From Shewanella putrefaciens (GTDB lineage Bacteria > Pseudomonadota > Gammaproteobacteria > Enterobacterales > Shewanellaceae): a stretch of 64,000 nt of DNA. Location of the stretch: assembly GCF_016406305.1 (NCBI RefSeq), contig NZ_CP066369.1, positions 1,444,501 through 1,508,500 of the forward strand. Direction: 5' to 3'. Positions 18,709 through 27,014 of this stretch are shown here, piece by piece; within the stretch, counting starts at the first letter, position 1; each line of letters opens with the position of its first letter. The translations under genes and the position numbers were made by a program. The notes below the pieces were generated by a model, which saw only the letters and a program-made list of their open reading frames with translations, did no database searches and was not told the origin of the DNA.

Positions 18709-18822
18709 CACGTTTGAAATACGTCATTTTTAATAGATTAGCTCGAGTTTTTTGTTTCAGATGCAGCCATGTCATTTTTGATTACTTTCATTCAAGCAAT
18801 TTTAGCCAGTACAGGTAATAGA

Positions 18823-19010
18823 CAAATCGAAAGTGCATTATGTTGCTGATTTAAAATGGATGGCCTAACTGTAGCCTAACTGTAGCCTAACTGTAGTTGC
18901 CTAACTGTAGTTGGCCTAACTGTAATTTTAACTGTACTTGCCTAACTTGTAATGCGGCTTGAAGGCAAACCGAAAGCACATTATGTTATTGTTTTAACTT
19001 GGGTGGCTCC
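18823..19010. repeat. Imperfect 40-bp direct repeats flanking the tandem array
   Basis: The sequence at 18823-18865 (AATCGAAAGTGCATTATGTT then GCTGATTTAAAATGGATGGC) recurs in altered form at 18967-19010 (AACCGAAAGCACATTATGTT then ATTGTTTTAACTTGGGTGGC). The 11-bp array lies between them. Confidence 0.6.
18863..18952. repeat. Degenerate tandem array of an 11-bp unit
   Basis: GCCTAACTGTA occurs at 18863, 18874, 18885, 18899 and 18914, with two weaker copies after it. The first three are exactly head to tail and later ones are spaced by TTG-type inserts. No frame or hairpin explains it. Slippage-type expansion is the simplest origin. Confidence 0.85.
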
Positions 19011-19020
19011 ATTTACTTTA

Positions 19021-19205
19021 ACTGAAGTGACAGTGCCGAGCGGAAACTGAACCCATAACGATATTAGGCATCATATTTTTCGATAGCTTGCAGGCGGGCA
19101 CTGTCGCGACAGTGGCCATCGGAAAAAGGGACTTTTTCGTTGAGCCCCCAAGATGGGTTTACGGCGTGCCACTGAAGTGACAGTGTCGAGCGGAAACTGA
19201 ACCAA
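19021..19205. repeat. Palindromic dispersed-type repeat element with two related arms
   Basis: ACTGAAGTGACAGTG plus GAGCGGAAACTGAACC occurs at about 19021 and again at 19171, with one change (GCC to GTC). Between them CACTGTCGCGACAGTG (about 19099-19114) is a perfect 16-bp palindrome followed by GCCATCGG. The CACTG/CAGTG core is common to all three. This resembles a REP or BIME-like composite next to a RAYT gene. No gene is seen in 18641-19284 as a whole. Confidence 0.6.
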
Positions 19206-19225
19206 AAACAGAACCCAAAATTTAA

Positions 19226-19258
19226 CTAAAAAAGAGAGGGTTAAGTTTTCCTCAACCC
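19226..19258 (-). terminator. Intrinsic terminator of the pfa operon
   Basis: On the reverse strand GGGTTGAG pairs with CTTAACCC across a GAAAA loop (19238-19258), and the stem is followed by TCTCTTTTTT. It lies 27 bases past the pfaD stop. Confidence 0.8.
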
Positions 19259-19284
19259 GCTCGATAGGCTTTGATCAAATGGGG

Positions 19285-20943
19285 CTAGCAGCGCTGCAGT
19301 GGTTTCCAGCGTTGCAGGCTAACCGGAATACTTATCCCTTGGGATAACAACAGGTTAATCCGTGCTTGGTAGGCGGCGCCCTGCATTAAATGTTTGGCTA
19401 AATCGACCGCATTGCGCTCGCGGTAATCATCTAAATAGCTGCCTTTGGTCCACGCGTTAAATGCGCCGAGCGCTGGGCCTGCCCAGATTTGGTAATCCAT
19501 TTCGCGGCCGACTTCACCTGTGTTTGACCAGCGGCTCGACAGACCCAAATACCAGCGGAAAATCAGCGCCATTTTGCGTTTTGGGTTATCCAGTGCGCGC
19601 TCGATTTGCTTAGGATCGCGTTCGTTAAAGTGGGCGACAGTACCCGCCCAAATGTCATCGAGTGATGAGCGGAACACTTGCTCTTCGAGTTTTTTACGCT
19701 CGTCCGCAGGGATGGCATCAATCGAATCGTAACGGGTGTAGATTTCATACAGCTTATTGGCGCGCATCGGGAACAGGGTACCGCGCTTAACCACTTGTAA
19801 TTTCACGCCCATTTCGAACATATCGGCGGCAGGTGCCATAGTCACATCGGCCATTTCTGTGGTGGCGAGTAACTTACGGGTGTGTTCACTCGCGCCCGCT
19901 TCGACGCAGGCTTGGTTGATTGAACCTGTGACGATAAAGGCCGCGCCCATGTTGAAGGTGGCTAGTGCCGCATCGGGTGTGCCGACGCCGCCGCCGGCAC
20001 CCACACGGATGGGTGTCTTGTATTGATACTTAGCTTGGATTTCATCTTTAAGCGCCAAAATCGTCGGTAAAAGCGTGACTAACGGGCGATTGTCGGTATG
20101 ACCACCAGAGTCAGCTTCGGCTGTGATGTCGTCCGCCATCGGCACCAGCAATGCCATCGCCATTTGGTCTTGGCTGATAAGGCCGTCACTCACTAATTGC
20201 TGGAGGATTTTAGCAGGCGCCGGCTCCATAAATTTAGTCGCGACTTCGGTGCGGCTGATTTTTGCGATGACTTTGTTGCCAATGACGATTTCGCCATGTT
20301 CGTCGCGGCTCAAACCTGCTGCGCGGTAATAGACGATTTGCGGTGTTAACCCTAAAAATGCCGAGGCTTCGACCGTGCGCACTTTATGTTTTAAGAACAA
20401 CTCAACGCTGCCGCGCTCTAATGCGGGCTCACTTGGGCTGTGAATTAAGTTAAAGGCGTAGGGGCCATTAGGCAGCGCCGCTTGAATGCGAGTAATGGCC
20501 GCTTCAACGCGGGATGGGATTAACCCCGCCGCGCCAAATGAGCACAAAATGCCCGCTTGGCCCAGCGCGATAACCAGTTCTTCCGAGGCGATACCGTTAG
20601 CCATAGCGCCAGCGTAGTAAGCGTATTTAACCCCGTGTACGCGGCGAAAATTACTGTCGCCTAAACTTTGGGTGCCAAGGGCGGGCGCAAAGGCGCTGAC
20701 GGGGTATGAGCCTAGTGGCGCTTGGCTGTCGCTTGTGGTTACTTCGGCTGTTTGCGCTATGCCTAAGCCTTTTTCACTGTGATTCACTAAGTAACAGGCT
20801 TGGTTTAACTCTTTGAGTTTTTTGCCTAATGAGTCGATATCAAAGCTCAGCGCGGCATCGTTGACTTGCCACGGCCAAGGGCTGAGTTTTTCGTTATTGC
20901 TATTGAATTGATCTAGAGTATGGCTAGTCATAGGTGTTCTCAT
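19285..20943 (-). CDS. pfaD: PfaD, FMN-dependent trans-acyl enoyl reductase
   Basis: The stand-alone enoyl reductase of the polyunsaturated fatty acid synthase, 552 residues from ATG 20943; it reduces enoyl-ACP intermediates on PfaA. The 2-nitropropane-dioxygenase-like TIM barrel is shown by YYAGAMANGIASEELVIALG, GILCSFGAAGLIP, HSPSEPALERG, RVGAGGGVGTPDAALATFNM and AAFIVTGSINQACVEAGAS (FMN phosphate-binding region). The frame extends to a TTG at 20988, but ATG 20943, or ATG 20931 (MTSHTLDQF), is more likely. The start is about 100 bases after the pfaC stop, the only non-overlapping junction of the operon, so PfaD may be translated independently. A strong terminator follows. Confidence 0.95.
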   Translation of the reverse strand: MRTPMTSHTLDQFNSNNEKLSPWPWQVNDAALSFDIDSLGKKLKELNQACYLVNHSEKGLGIAQTAEVTTSDSQAPLGSYPVSAFAPALGTQSLGDSNFRRVHGVKYAYYAGAMANGIASEELVIALGQAGILCSFGAAGLIPSRVEAAITRIQAALPNGPYAFNLIHSPSEPALERGSVELFLKHKVRTVEASAFLGLTPQIVYYRAAGLSRDEHGEIVIGNKVIAKISRTEVATKFMEPAPAKILQQLVSDGLISQDQMAMALLVPMADDITAEADSGGHTDNRPLVTLLPTILALKDEIQAKYQYKTPIRVGAGGGVGTPDAALATFNMGAAFIVTGSINQACVEAGASEHTRKLLATTEMADVTMAPAADMFEMGVKLQVVKRGTLFPMRANKLYEIYTRYDSIDAIPADERKKLEEQVFRSSLDDIWAGTVAHFNERDPKQIERALDNPKRKMALIFRWYLGLSSRWSNTGEVGREMDYQIWAGPALGAFNAWTKGSYLDDYRERNAVDLAKHLMQGAAYQARINLLLSQGISIPVSLQRWKPLQRC

Positions 20944-21047
20944 GTTATTTGTGCCGCCTTGGTGATGTGGATAGCCAAGGCGGCGCAACTATTTGTTATT
21001 CGTTATTTGTTATTCGAGATTAGCGTCTTTCTAACAGCGTAAACTCG

Positions 21048-24000
21048 CTAGGCTTCTTCAATACAGATGGCGATATCTTTAACTTCATAAATCCGCAGAC
21101 CATCTTTACTCAAGTTGGCATCGCCCATAATGATGCGTTTACCATTGTCGTCTGTCACGCTGGTAATGTGCACATCCAGTGACATCTGCTTGTTTAATGG
21201 GTTAATTTGACCGCGATACTTCCATTTGATATCCGATAAAATCTGCCCAAATTTAGGACTCTTAAAACCCGCACCAAGGTCTTGGTCAATCGCATAGGTT
21301 TGCATCAGCTCGATAATCGCTTCAACCCCTAATGAGCCTGGCATTACCGGATCTTGATGGAAGTGGAATTGGAAGAACCAATCACTCGGGTCAATCGTGC
21401 GTTCGGCGTATAAATAGCCAAGGCCCGCTTTACCGCCGGCTTTTACGATTTCAGCCTTGTCGATAAAGTTAAGTTGGCCGCCCGCTAAACGGTAATGTGG
21501 CTGACCTTGTGGTGCATTAAAGCTGCGATGCTGTTTATCTAACAGATTGATTTGACTATCGGCGGCTATACCATTTTGCACATGCCAAGGTTGAGTTATC
21601 TTGCCGTTGTCTATGCCGAGTTGGTTTTTCAGCGCATCGCCCTTGAAGTAACCAAATACCGCTTTACCTTGGTAGAAAGGCTCGCCATCGCAGCTTAATT
21701 CAAAACTGAAATTTTGGATGATGTTACTGCCAGCAATCACAGTCGATAACAAACGTGAGTCGTTCACTATGGTTTTGCCACGTAAATCCACATGGCGCAG
21801 CAGCTTACCGCTGCCGTCTAAGTTACGGAAAAACAGCTCTTGGCCGGGGAAGCCCAAGGTGGTGCCCATATAACCCGAGATAAAGCCGTTTGGCTGCAGT
21901 GATATTTCCATCAGCACAGAATAGGGCATCACAGCGTGATGGCTGTTTTTGTCGTAATACCAAGCGTTTGCAGGCACTTCGTATTCGGCGATGCACGATG
22001 ACGGCTTTTTCAGTTCGCCGCGTTTGCCGTCAATCGCAATGACGCGGGTGGTAAGCTGCAAATCACCGCAAGGCGTGCGCGGTGGAATTAGGCCGCGATA
22101 GATACTGAAATCAGGGCCGAAGCAGTTTTCGATATCGCCCGTGGCAAATTCGAACATGTGATACGGCGTGAACGGCAGGGTATCGGGCACGCGGTTAGCG
22201 TACTTAGAACCTGCTGGCGCAATTGGCGCAGGTACATGCTTAAGTGGCACTACGCCTTTATTGGTTGGCGCAGTTAAATCAGGCAACTGTGCCATCAGTG
22301 GCGCGGCTAATGATACGGCTGTTGTCGAAACCTGCGGCGTAGTCGCCTTAGCCGCATAGCTAGCTGTGCTGGCATCTTTATCCGCGAGGTAGCGGGTGCA
22401 TTCGGCTTCTTCTTTGATCATCACCCCAAGGTTTTGGAAATCCACGACCACTTTGCCATTGAGCAAAATATCGATATTCGCCTTAGCATAGGGGCGCGGG
22501 CTCATACCTATTTCGGTGATTTCCATGCGATAGGTAAGCAGGCCAGATTGCGGCAAAACTTGACCGCGACAGCGCACTTTTTGTGACGCATTTTCGAGCG
22601 GTTGGAAACGACCGTTTTTGACGCCCCCTTCTTCTGTGCTGGCGTGCATACCAATATGCAGCATAAAGAATTGCAGTAATTGACCACAGCCTTCGGCCAT
22701 TAACGATCCCGCCATCACTTGGTCGCCCTTGAAATGACACGGGAAATACCAATGATCGGCTTCGAGCTGCTTATGGCCTTGCACTGAGCCTAAGCCCCAC
22801 GCGCCGCCATGCACCTCAAGATTGCTGACCTGTTCAATCATCAGGAATTTTTCGGATGCAAAACATAGTGAGGGCTGCAAACCATATTGGGCTTGATGCG
22901 CCGCATGGGCGCCGCCAAAACAGCCACCGATATCGGCGCCGAGCAGTTTATGGATTTGACTGTAATCAAATTGGTTTTGTGCGCAGTTAAGCAGCGGAAT
23001 AAAGCGCGGCTTATTGGGATTATTGAGCGCAAGGTTACGGGCTTTGATTTCGGCTTCGGTGCGAATAACGCCCTTGCCGTCGGCGAGTTCTTTGTCGGTA
23101 AAGAAACCCGCACAGCCACCATCCATTTTCAAAATCAGCTTATCGCCTACGAAGCATTCGTAGGAGAAGAAGAACAACAAGGTATCGCCATTGCGGGCAA
23201 AGTTGTTGATGGAAATATCGTAGCGCAGGGTGTCGCCACCGCGCGGTAAGTCGCCAAGGAAGGTCAGGGTGCAATCGAGCAGGCGATAAACGCGTTCGCC
23301 CTTGTTTTCAAAGTCGATACCTAAGTAGCTGATCAGCATTAAGTCGCATTGACCCGATTCGACCGCCACGGCCCAGGGGATTTGACCATCGACCAGATAC
23401 GGCGCGTCCACAGGAATGTCGTATTCCGTGGTCATAGTGCAAGGCTGATATTGGTTCATCTGGGCGTTTAATTTCGTTACCCGAGATACCAGTAAATAGT
23501 CTGTGGTTGGCAGGCGTACACGGCGCGAATAGCTGTCGATAATGGCGTAATCTGGGCCAAAGACGTTAGCAATATCACCTTCGGCGTACTCGACTAAATC
23601 CGCATAATCCCAAATGCAAGGCTTGCTTATCGGTGTTGGCGGCGTGTACTCAGGCACTTTTGCATGATTGGGATAAAGCACTGGATGTGGAAGAACCGCT
23701 GTCGCAGATGCCTGAACAATGGCTTGCTGTTGTACTGGCGCAGCTTGGCCATTGACGGCTAACTCGCTGGCAAGCTGGGCTTTCATCAAGGCATCGGCTA
23801 GTTTCAAGCCTTCAGCACGGCTTTGTAAAAAGGCTAAATGGGCTTCACGGGCGAGTTGCTGATTGCTTAAAAATGCCGCGTCTTTTAGCTCTGCTTGAGT
23901 GGCGTTTTTATTGGTGCTTAGGGCATTAATTGGCATGCTGCTTAATGTCTCTTTTTGTTGAGCCGTGGTTGGGCTGCTTGTTGCAAAGCTATTCGTGTCT

Positions 24001-27000
24001 TTGCTCGCTATTTGGGCCAAATGTTTGCGTTGGCTGCGCGCTGGCAGTGCTGTCATGGCTCGGGCTTTTTGTTGTATAGCATCGAGGCCTGCGAGCGGCG
24101 TATCCAGGATATGCTGATAGATATCGCGGCCACCGAGCGTTACTTGTTTTATTAAGTGTTTTTGCTCAGAAAGCGTTAAGTCTTGTTCAAGCCTTTGCTG
24201 CAAACTGTGTGCTTGCGTGGCACTTTGGCTGAGCAATAACTGCGAGCATTTACCTTGGCTAAACGTGGCAACGAGCGCGTGCTGTACTTGATTAGCTTGT
24301 TGCTGTGCTTGGTTTTTAAGTTGCGTTTGATTTTTAAGCTGCACCTGATTTTTAAGCTGAAGCAGCGCGCTCAAGATACTCGCCATTCCTGCCGCGGCAA
24401 AGTTGTGGCCTAGGGTGTTTGCGGCTTGGCTGCGCTCACTCACACTTGGTAACAGGGTTTTGAGTTCCAACTCTGAATCGGCAAGTTGCTCAACCGCAAT
24501 ACTGGTTTCAATCAAGCTAATCTGGCTGCTATTGACCTTGGCTTGAGTTAACAAGTCATCGCAAATCCGCGCAGTGTTGCTATTACCCTGTTTGTCACAA
24601 ATCGCGCCAAACACTTGGCCGCTGATGTGACCATAGCTGTTGCCAAAGTTGTTGCTATTGGTAGCGTTAAGTTGAGCATTCGTATTTGAATTTTCAGCAG
24701 TGAGTACCAGCGCGCCGGCACCTTCGCCGACTTTCCAGCCTGTTTCTGTTGCATTCAACGCCACTGGCGATACGGCGTTTTTGAGGATCACTTGCTCTAA
24801 ACTGCCACTTAAATCGACGGCGGCAATCACTACGGCATCTAAGGATTCTTGGGACAACAGGTTTTCGGCTACATCGATACAGCGGGCGACCGAAAGCTCG
24901 GCCGCCGAAATGGTAAAGGCCGGGCCGTTAAAGTCCCAAAGGGATGCGATGCGTGACGCCATGATGTTGCCAATAAAACTGGTGTATTGGTTCAGTTTGG
25001 CGGCATCGAGCACGCTATCCATGGCGATTTCTTCAAGGGCGATATACTCGGCTTGCGTGAGTGTTATCCCTTGTTTTTTAAGGCTGTCTGCCAGTTGAGT
25101 GTGCAGATTTACCCGGCCACGGAATTGGTGTAATTCGAGTTCAGTTTCCATCGCCACTAATACGGCCACTTTACCACCGGGTTTTAGGTTGGCATCGCGG
25201 ATCGCTTCATCGGCCACTTTGATCAGTAGCAGTTGCTGGGAGATCAGGCGGTCATCCTCATTGGGCGGCACTTTAAAGCGCAGGAAGTCAAAATCGAACT
25301 GGTCGATATAGGCGCCCTGCGGGACAGAAGGCAAACCAAAGTTAGCTAAGATCTCAGGATGTTTATCTAAGCCTTTCCAGCGTTTAGCGGGCAGCGGGAT
25401 GAAGGCGTTTTGCTGAGAGCTAATCGCGTTATCTAAGGCATTAATCGAAGATAAAGGCCCGAAGTGCGATGCTAAGCCAATGATATTTAATGGCGTGTGC
25501 TGGTAACTTACTGTGGCTGCGGCTTGTTCATTCTTTTTGTTTGTATTGGCTGCATAGGATTCCAGCAACAAATGCGCGTTACAGCCGCCAAAACCAAACA
25601 CAGAAACACCCGCGTGGCGGCGGTCATTGCCGGCTTTATCGGGCCAAGCATGCAATTCTGTTGGCAGATTTTTAGCGCTAAACAAGCCCTTAGGCGAAGA
25701 TATCGGCGCTGATAAGTTAATACTTGGCGGCAGTCGACCCGAGCGCATGGCAAAAATCATCTTCATGATCCCCGGCATGCCCGCGGCTGTGAGCAAATGG
25801 CCTAAGTTGGATTTTGCCGAACCGATCAGCGGCACCGCAGAGCCCGCGAGTTTGTCTTCGAAGAAGCGCTCCATCGAGGCGAGTTCGACCTTATCCCCAA
25901 GCGGCGTGCCTGTGGCATGGCATTCAATCACTTCGATATTGGCAGGCAGTGTGTTTGCGGCACTATAGGCGCGCTCGAAGGCTTGCACTTGGCCCTTGCT
26001 GTTGGGGCTTAATACAAACTGGCCTTTACCGTCGTTCGACAAACCAATGCCGCTAACGACGGCATAGATGTTGTCGCCATCGCGCTCGGCATCTTCTAAG
26101 CGTTTTAAGACTAAAACCCCAGCACCTTCTCCGGCGAATAAGCCCTTGCTGTTGCTATCAAAGGGCGCCGAAATACCGTGATCTGGGTAGGCGTGGAAAA
26201 TCGAGAATCCCATGTTGATAAAGAAGGGATCTGCGCCCGATACCGCGCCCGCAAGCATCATGTCAGCCTTGCCTGTGGTTAGGTAATCGCAGGCGAGTTT
26301 GAGCGCATAAACCGAGCTGGCGCAGGCGGCGTCCAGACTCAACTGAGTGCCTCCTAAACCGAGTGCATCGCTGACCAGCTTTGAGGCTGTATGGGCAACC
26401 GCGCCATTGGCGACGTTTAATGCTTGGCTATTGGCATTGAGATCGTTAACTGAGTTGCCAAAATCAGCCAGCTGAAATGCGCTTTGGTTAAGTTTGTTTT
26501 GCAGCGCCTTTTCAACGGTTTGATGATACAGAGGCAAAAATAATTCATTGGAGCGGGCGGTGGGGAACGACAAGGTTCCCATTACGATACCAGTGCGCGC
26601 CAGTACGGCATCGCTTGGGGCAATCCCTGCGTCTTGAAGGGCTTTACGACTGCAATCGAGTGCCCATAAAAAGCTTTCATCTAACCCGTCAAAGGCGGAC
26701 TCAGGCAGTTGATAACCCTTGGCATCAAACTCAAAGTGTTGGATATAGCCGCCTTTATCACAGTAAAAACGGTCAGATTGCCCCTGAACACCTTGGTAAT
26801 CGGCGGGATTGGCATTGAGCTTCTCGCGGCTGATTTGGCTGCGAGAGTCTTTTTTATCCAGCAGATTTTGCCAGAAAGTTTGAGGATTGTCGGCGTCAGG
26901 ATACTGAGTCGCGAGACCGACAATCGCAATTTTTGATGCGCTTTTTGACGCATTGTTTGACACAGTCATAGGCACGGTAGTTTTATCAATCCTAGGGGAA

Positions 27001-27014
27001 TGCTGAGAACTCAC
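21048..27014 (-). CDS. pfaC: PfaC, polyunsaturated fatty acid synthase: KS, CLF and two FabA-like dehydratases
   Basis: A 1988-residue iterative synthase subunit. The ketosynthase (about 26-480) has DAACASS with active Cys near 226, ECHATGTPLGD and KSNLGHLLTAAG. A second KS-like domain (about 515-940) lacks the Cys: its equivalent site reads ISAAELSVAR, so it is a chain-length-factor type. Two FabA-like hotdog dehydratase regions carry FPCHFKGDQVMAGSLMAEG (near 1423) and FQFHFHQDPVMPGSLGVEA (near 1880). These dehydrate and isomerise double bases of the growing chain to set cis double bonds. A linker rich in Gln and Ala lies at about 930-1180. It starts with GTG overlapping the pfaB stop (GTGA), implying translational coupling. 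Confidence 0.97.
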   Translation of the reverse strand: MSSQHSPRIDKTTVPMTVSNNASKSASKIAIVGLATQYPDADNPQTFWQNLLDKKDSRSQISREKLNANPADYQGVQGQSDRFYCDKGGYIQHFEFDAKGYQLPESAFDGLDESFLWALDCSRKALQDAGIAPSDAVLARTGIVMGTLSFPTARSNELFLPLYHQTVEKALQNKLNQSAFQLADFGNSVNDLNANSQALNVANGAVAHTASKLVSDALGLGGTQLSLDAACASSVYALKLACDYLTTGKADMMLAGAVSGADPFFINMGFSIFHAYPDHGISAPFDSNSKGLFAGEGAGVLVLKRLEDAERDGDNIYAVVSGIGLSNDGKGQFVLSPNSKGQVQAFERAYSAANTLPANIEVIECHATGTPLGDKVELASMERFFEDKLAGSAVPLIGSAKSNLGHLLTAAGMPGIMKMIFAMRSGRLPPSINLSAPISSPKGLFSAKNLPTELHAWPDKAGNDRRHAGVSVFGFGGCNAHLLLESYAANTNKKNEQAAATVSYQHTPLNIIGLASHFGPLSSINALDNAISSQQNAFIPLPAKRWKGLDKHPEILANFGLPSVPQGAYIDQFDFDFLRFKVPPNEDDRLISQQLLLIKVADEAIRDANLKPGGKVAVLVAMETELELHQFRGRVNLHTQLADSLKKQGITLTQAEYIALEEIAMDSVLDAAKLNQYTSFIGNIMASRIASLWDFNGPAFTISAAELSVARCIDVAENLLSQESLDAVVIAAVDLSGSLEQVILKNAVSPVALNATETGWKVGEGAGALVLTAENSNTNAQLNATNSNNFGNSYGHISGQVFGAICDKQGNSNTARICDDLLTQAKVNSSQISLIETSIAVEQLADSELELKTLLPSVSERSQAANTLGHNFAAAGMASILSALLQLKNQVQLKNQTQLKNQAQQQANQVQHALVATFSQGKCSQLLLSQSATQAHSLQQRLEQDLTLSEQKHLIKQVTLGGRDIYQHILDTPLAGLDAIQQKARAMTALPARSQRKHLAQIASKDTNSFATSSPTTAQQKETLSSMPINALSTNKNATQAELKDAAFLSNQQLAREAHLAFLQSRAEGLKLADALMKAQLASELAVNGQAAPVQQQAIVQASATAVLPHPVLYPNHAKVPEYTPPTPISKPCIWDYADLVEYAEGDIANVFGPDYAIIDSYSRRVRLPTTDYLLVSRVTKLNAQMNQYQPCTMTTEYDIPVDAPYLVDGQIPWAVAVESGQCDLMLISYLGIDFENKGERVYRLLDCTLTFLGDLPRGGDTLRYDISINNFARNGDTLLFFFSYECFVGDKLILKMDGGCAGFFTDKELADGKGVIRTEAEIKARNLALNNPNKPRFIPLLNCAQNQFDYSQIHKLLGADIGGCFGGAHAAHQAQYGLQPSLCFASEKFLMIEQVSNLEVHGGAWGLGSVQGHKQLEADHWYFPCHFKGDQVMAGSLMAEGCGQLLQFFMLHIGMHASTEEGGVKNGRFQPLENASQKVRCRGQVLPQSGLLTYRMEITEIGMSPRPYAKANIDILLNGKVVVDFQNLGVMIKEEAECTRYLADKDASTASYAAKATTPQVSTTAVSLAAPLMAQLPDLTAPTNKGVVPLKHVPAPIAPAGSKYANRVPDTLPFTPYHMFEFATGDIENCFGPDFSIYRGLIPPRTPCGDLQLTTRVIAIDGKRGELKKPSSCIAEYEVPANAWYYDKNSHHAVMPYSVLMEISLQPNGFISGYMGTTLGFPGQELFFRNLDGSGKLLRHVDLRGKTIVNDSRLLSTVIAGSNIIQNFSFELSCDGEPFYQGKAVFGYFKGDALKNQLGIDNGKITQPWHVQNGIAADSQINLLDKQHRSFNAPQGQPHYRLAGGQLNFIDKAEIVKAGGKAGLGYLYAERTIDPSDWFFQFHFHQDPVMPGSLGVEAIIELMQTYAIDQDLGAGFKSPKFGQILSDIKWKYRGQINPLNKQMSLDVHITSVTDDNGKRIIMGDANLSKDGLRIYEVKDIAICIEEA

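Noticed and set aside
18863..18952. CRISPR array
   Set aside because: The units are 11 bases, contiguous or with tiny variable gaps, with no spacers of constant length and no cas genes.
19285..20988. PfaD start at 20988
   Set aside because: The codon there is TTG, with no ribosome site and a non-family N-terminus; ATG at 20943 or 20931 is preferred.
24200..25480. Second active ketosynthase in PfaC
   Set aside because: The region aligns with KS domains, but the nucleophile position reads ISAAELSVAR with no Cys, so it is a chain-length-factor type domain.
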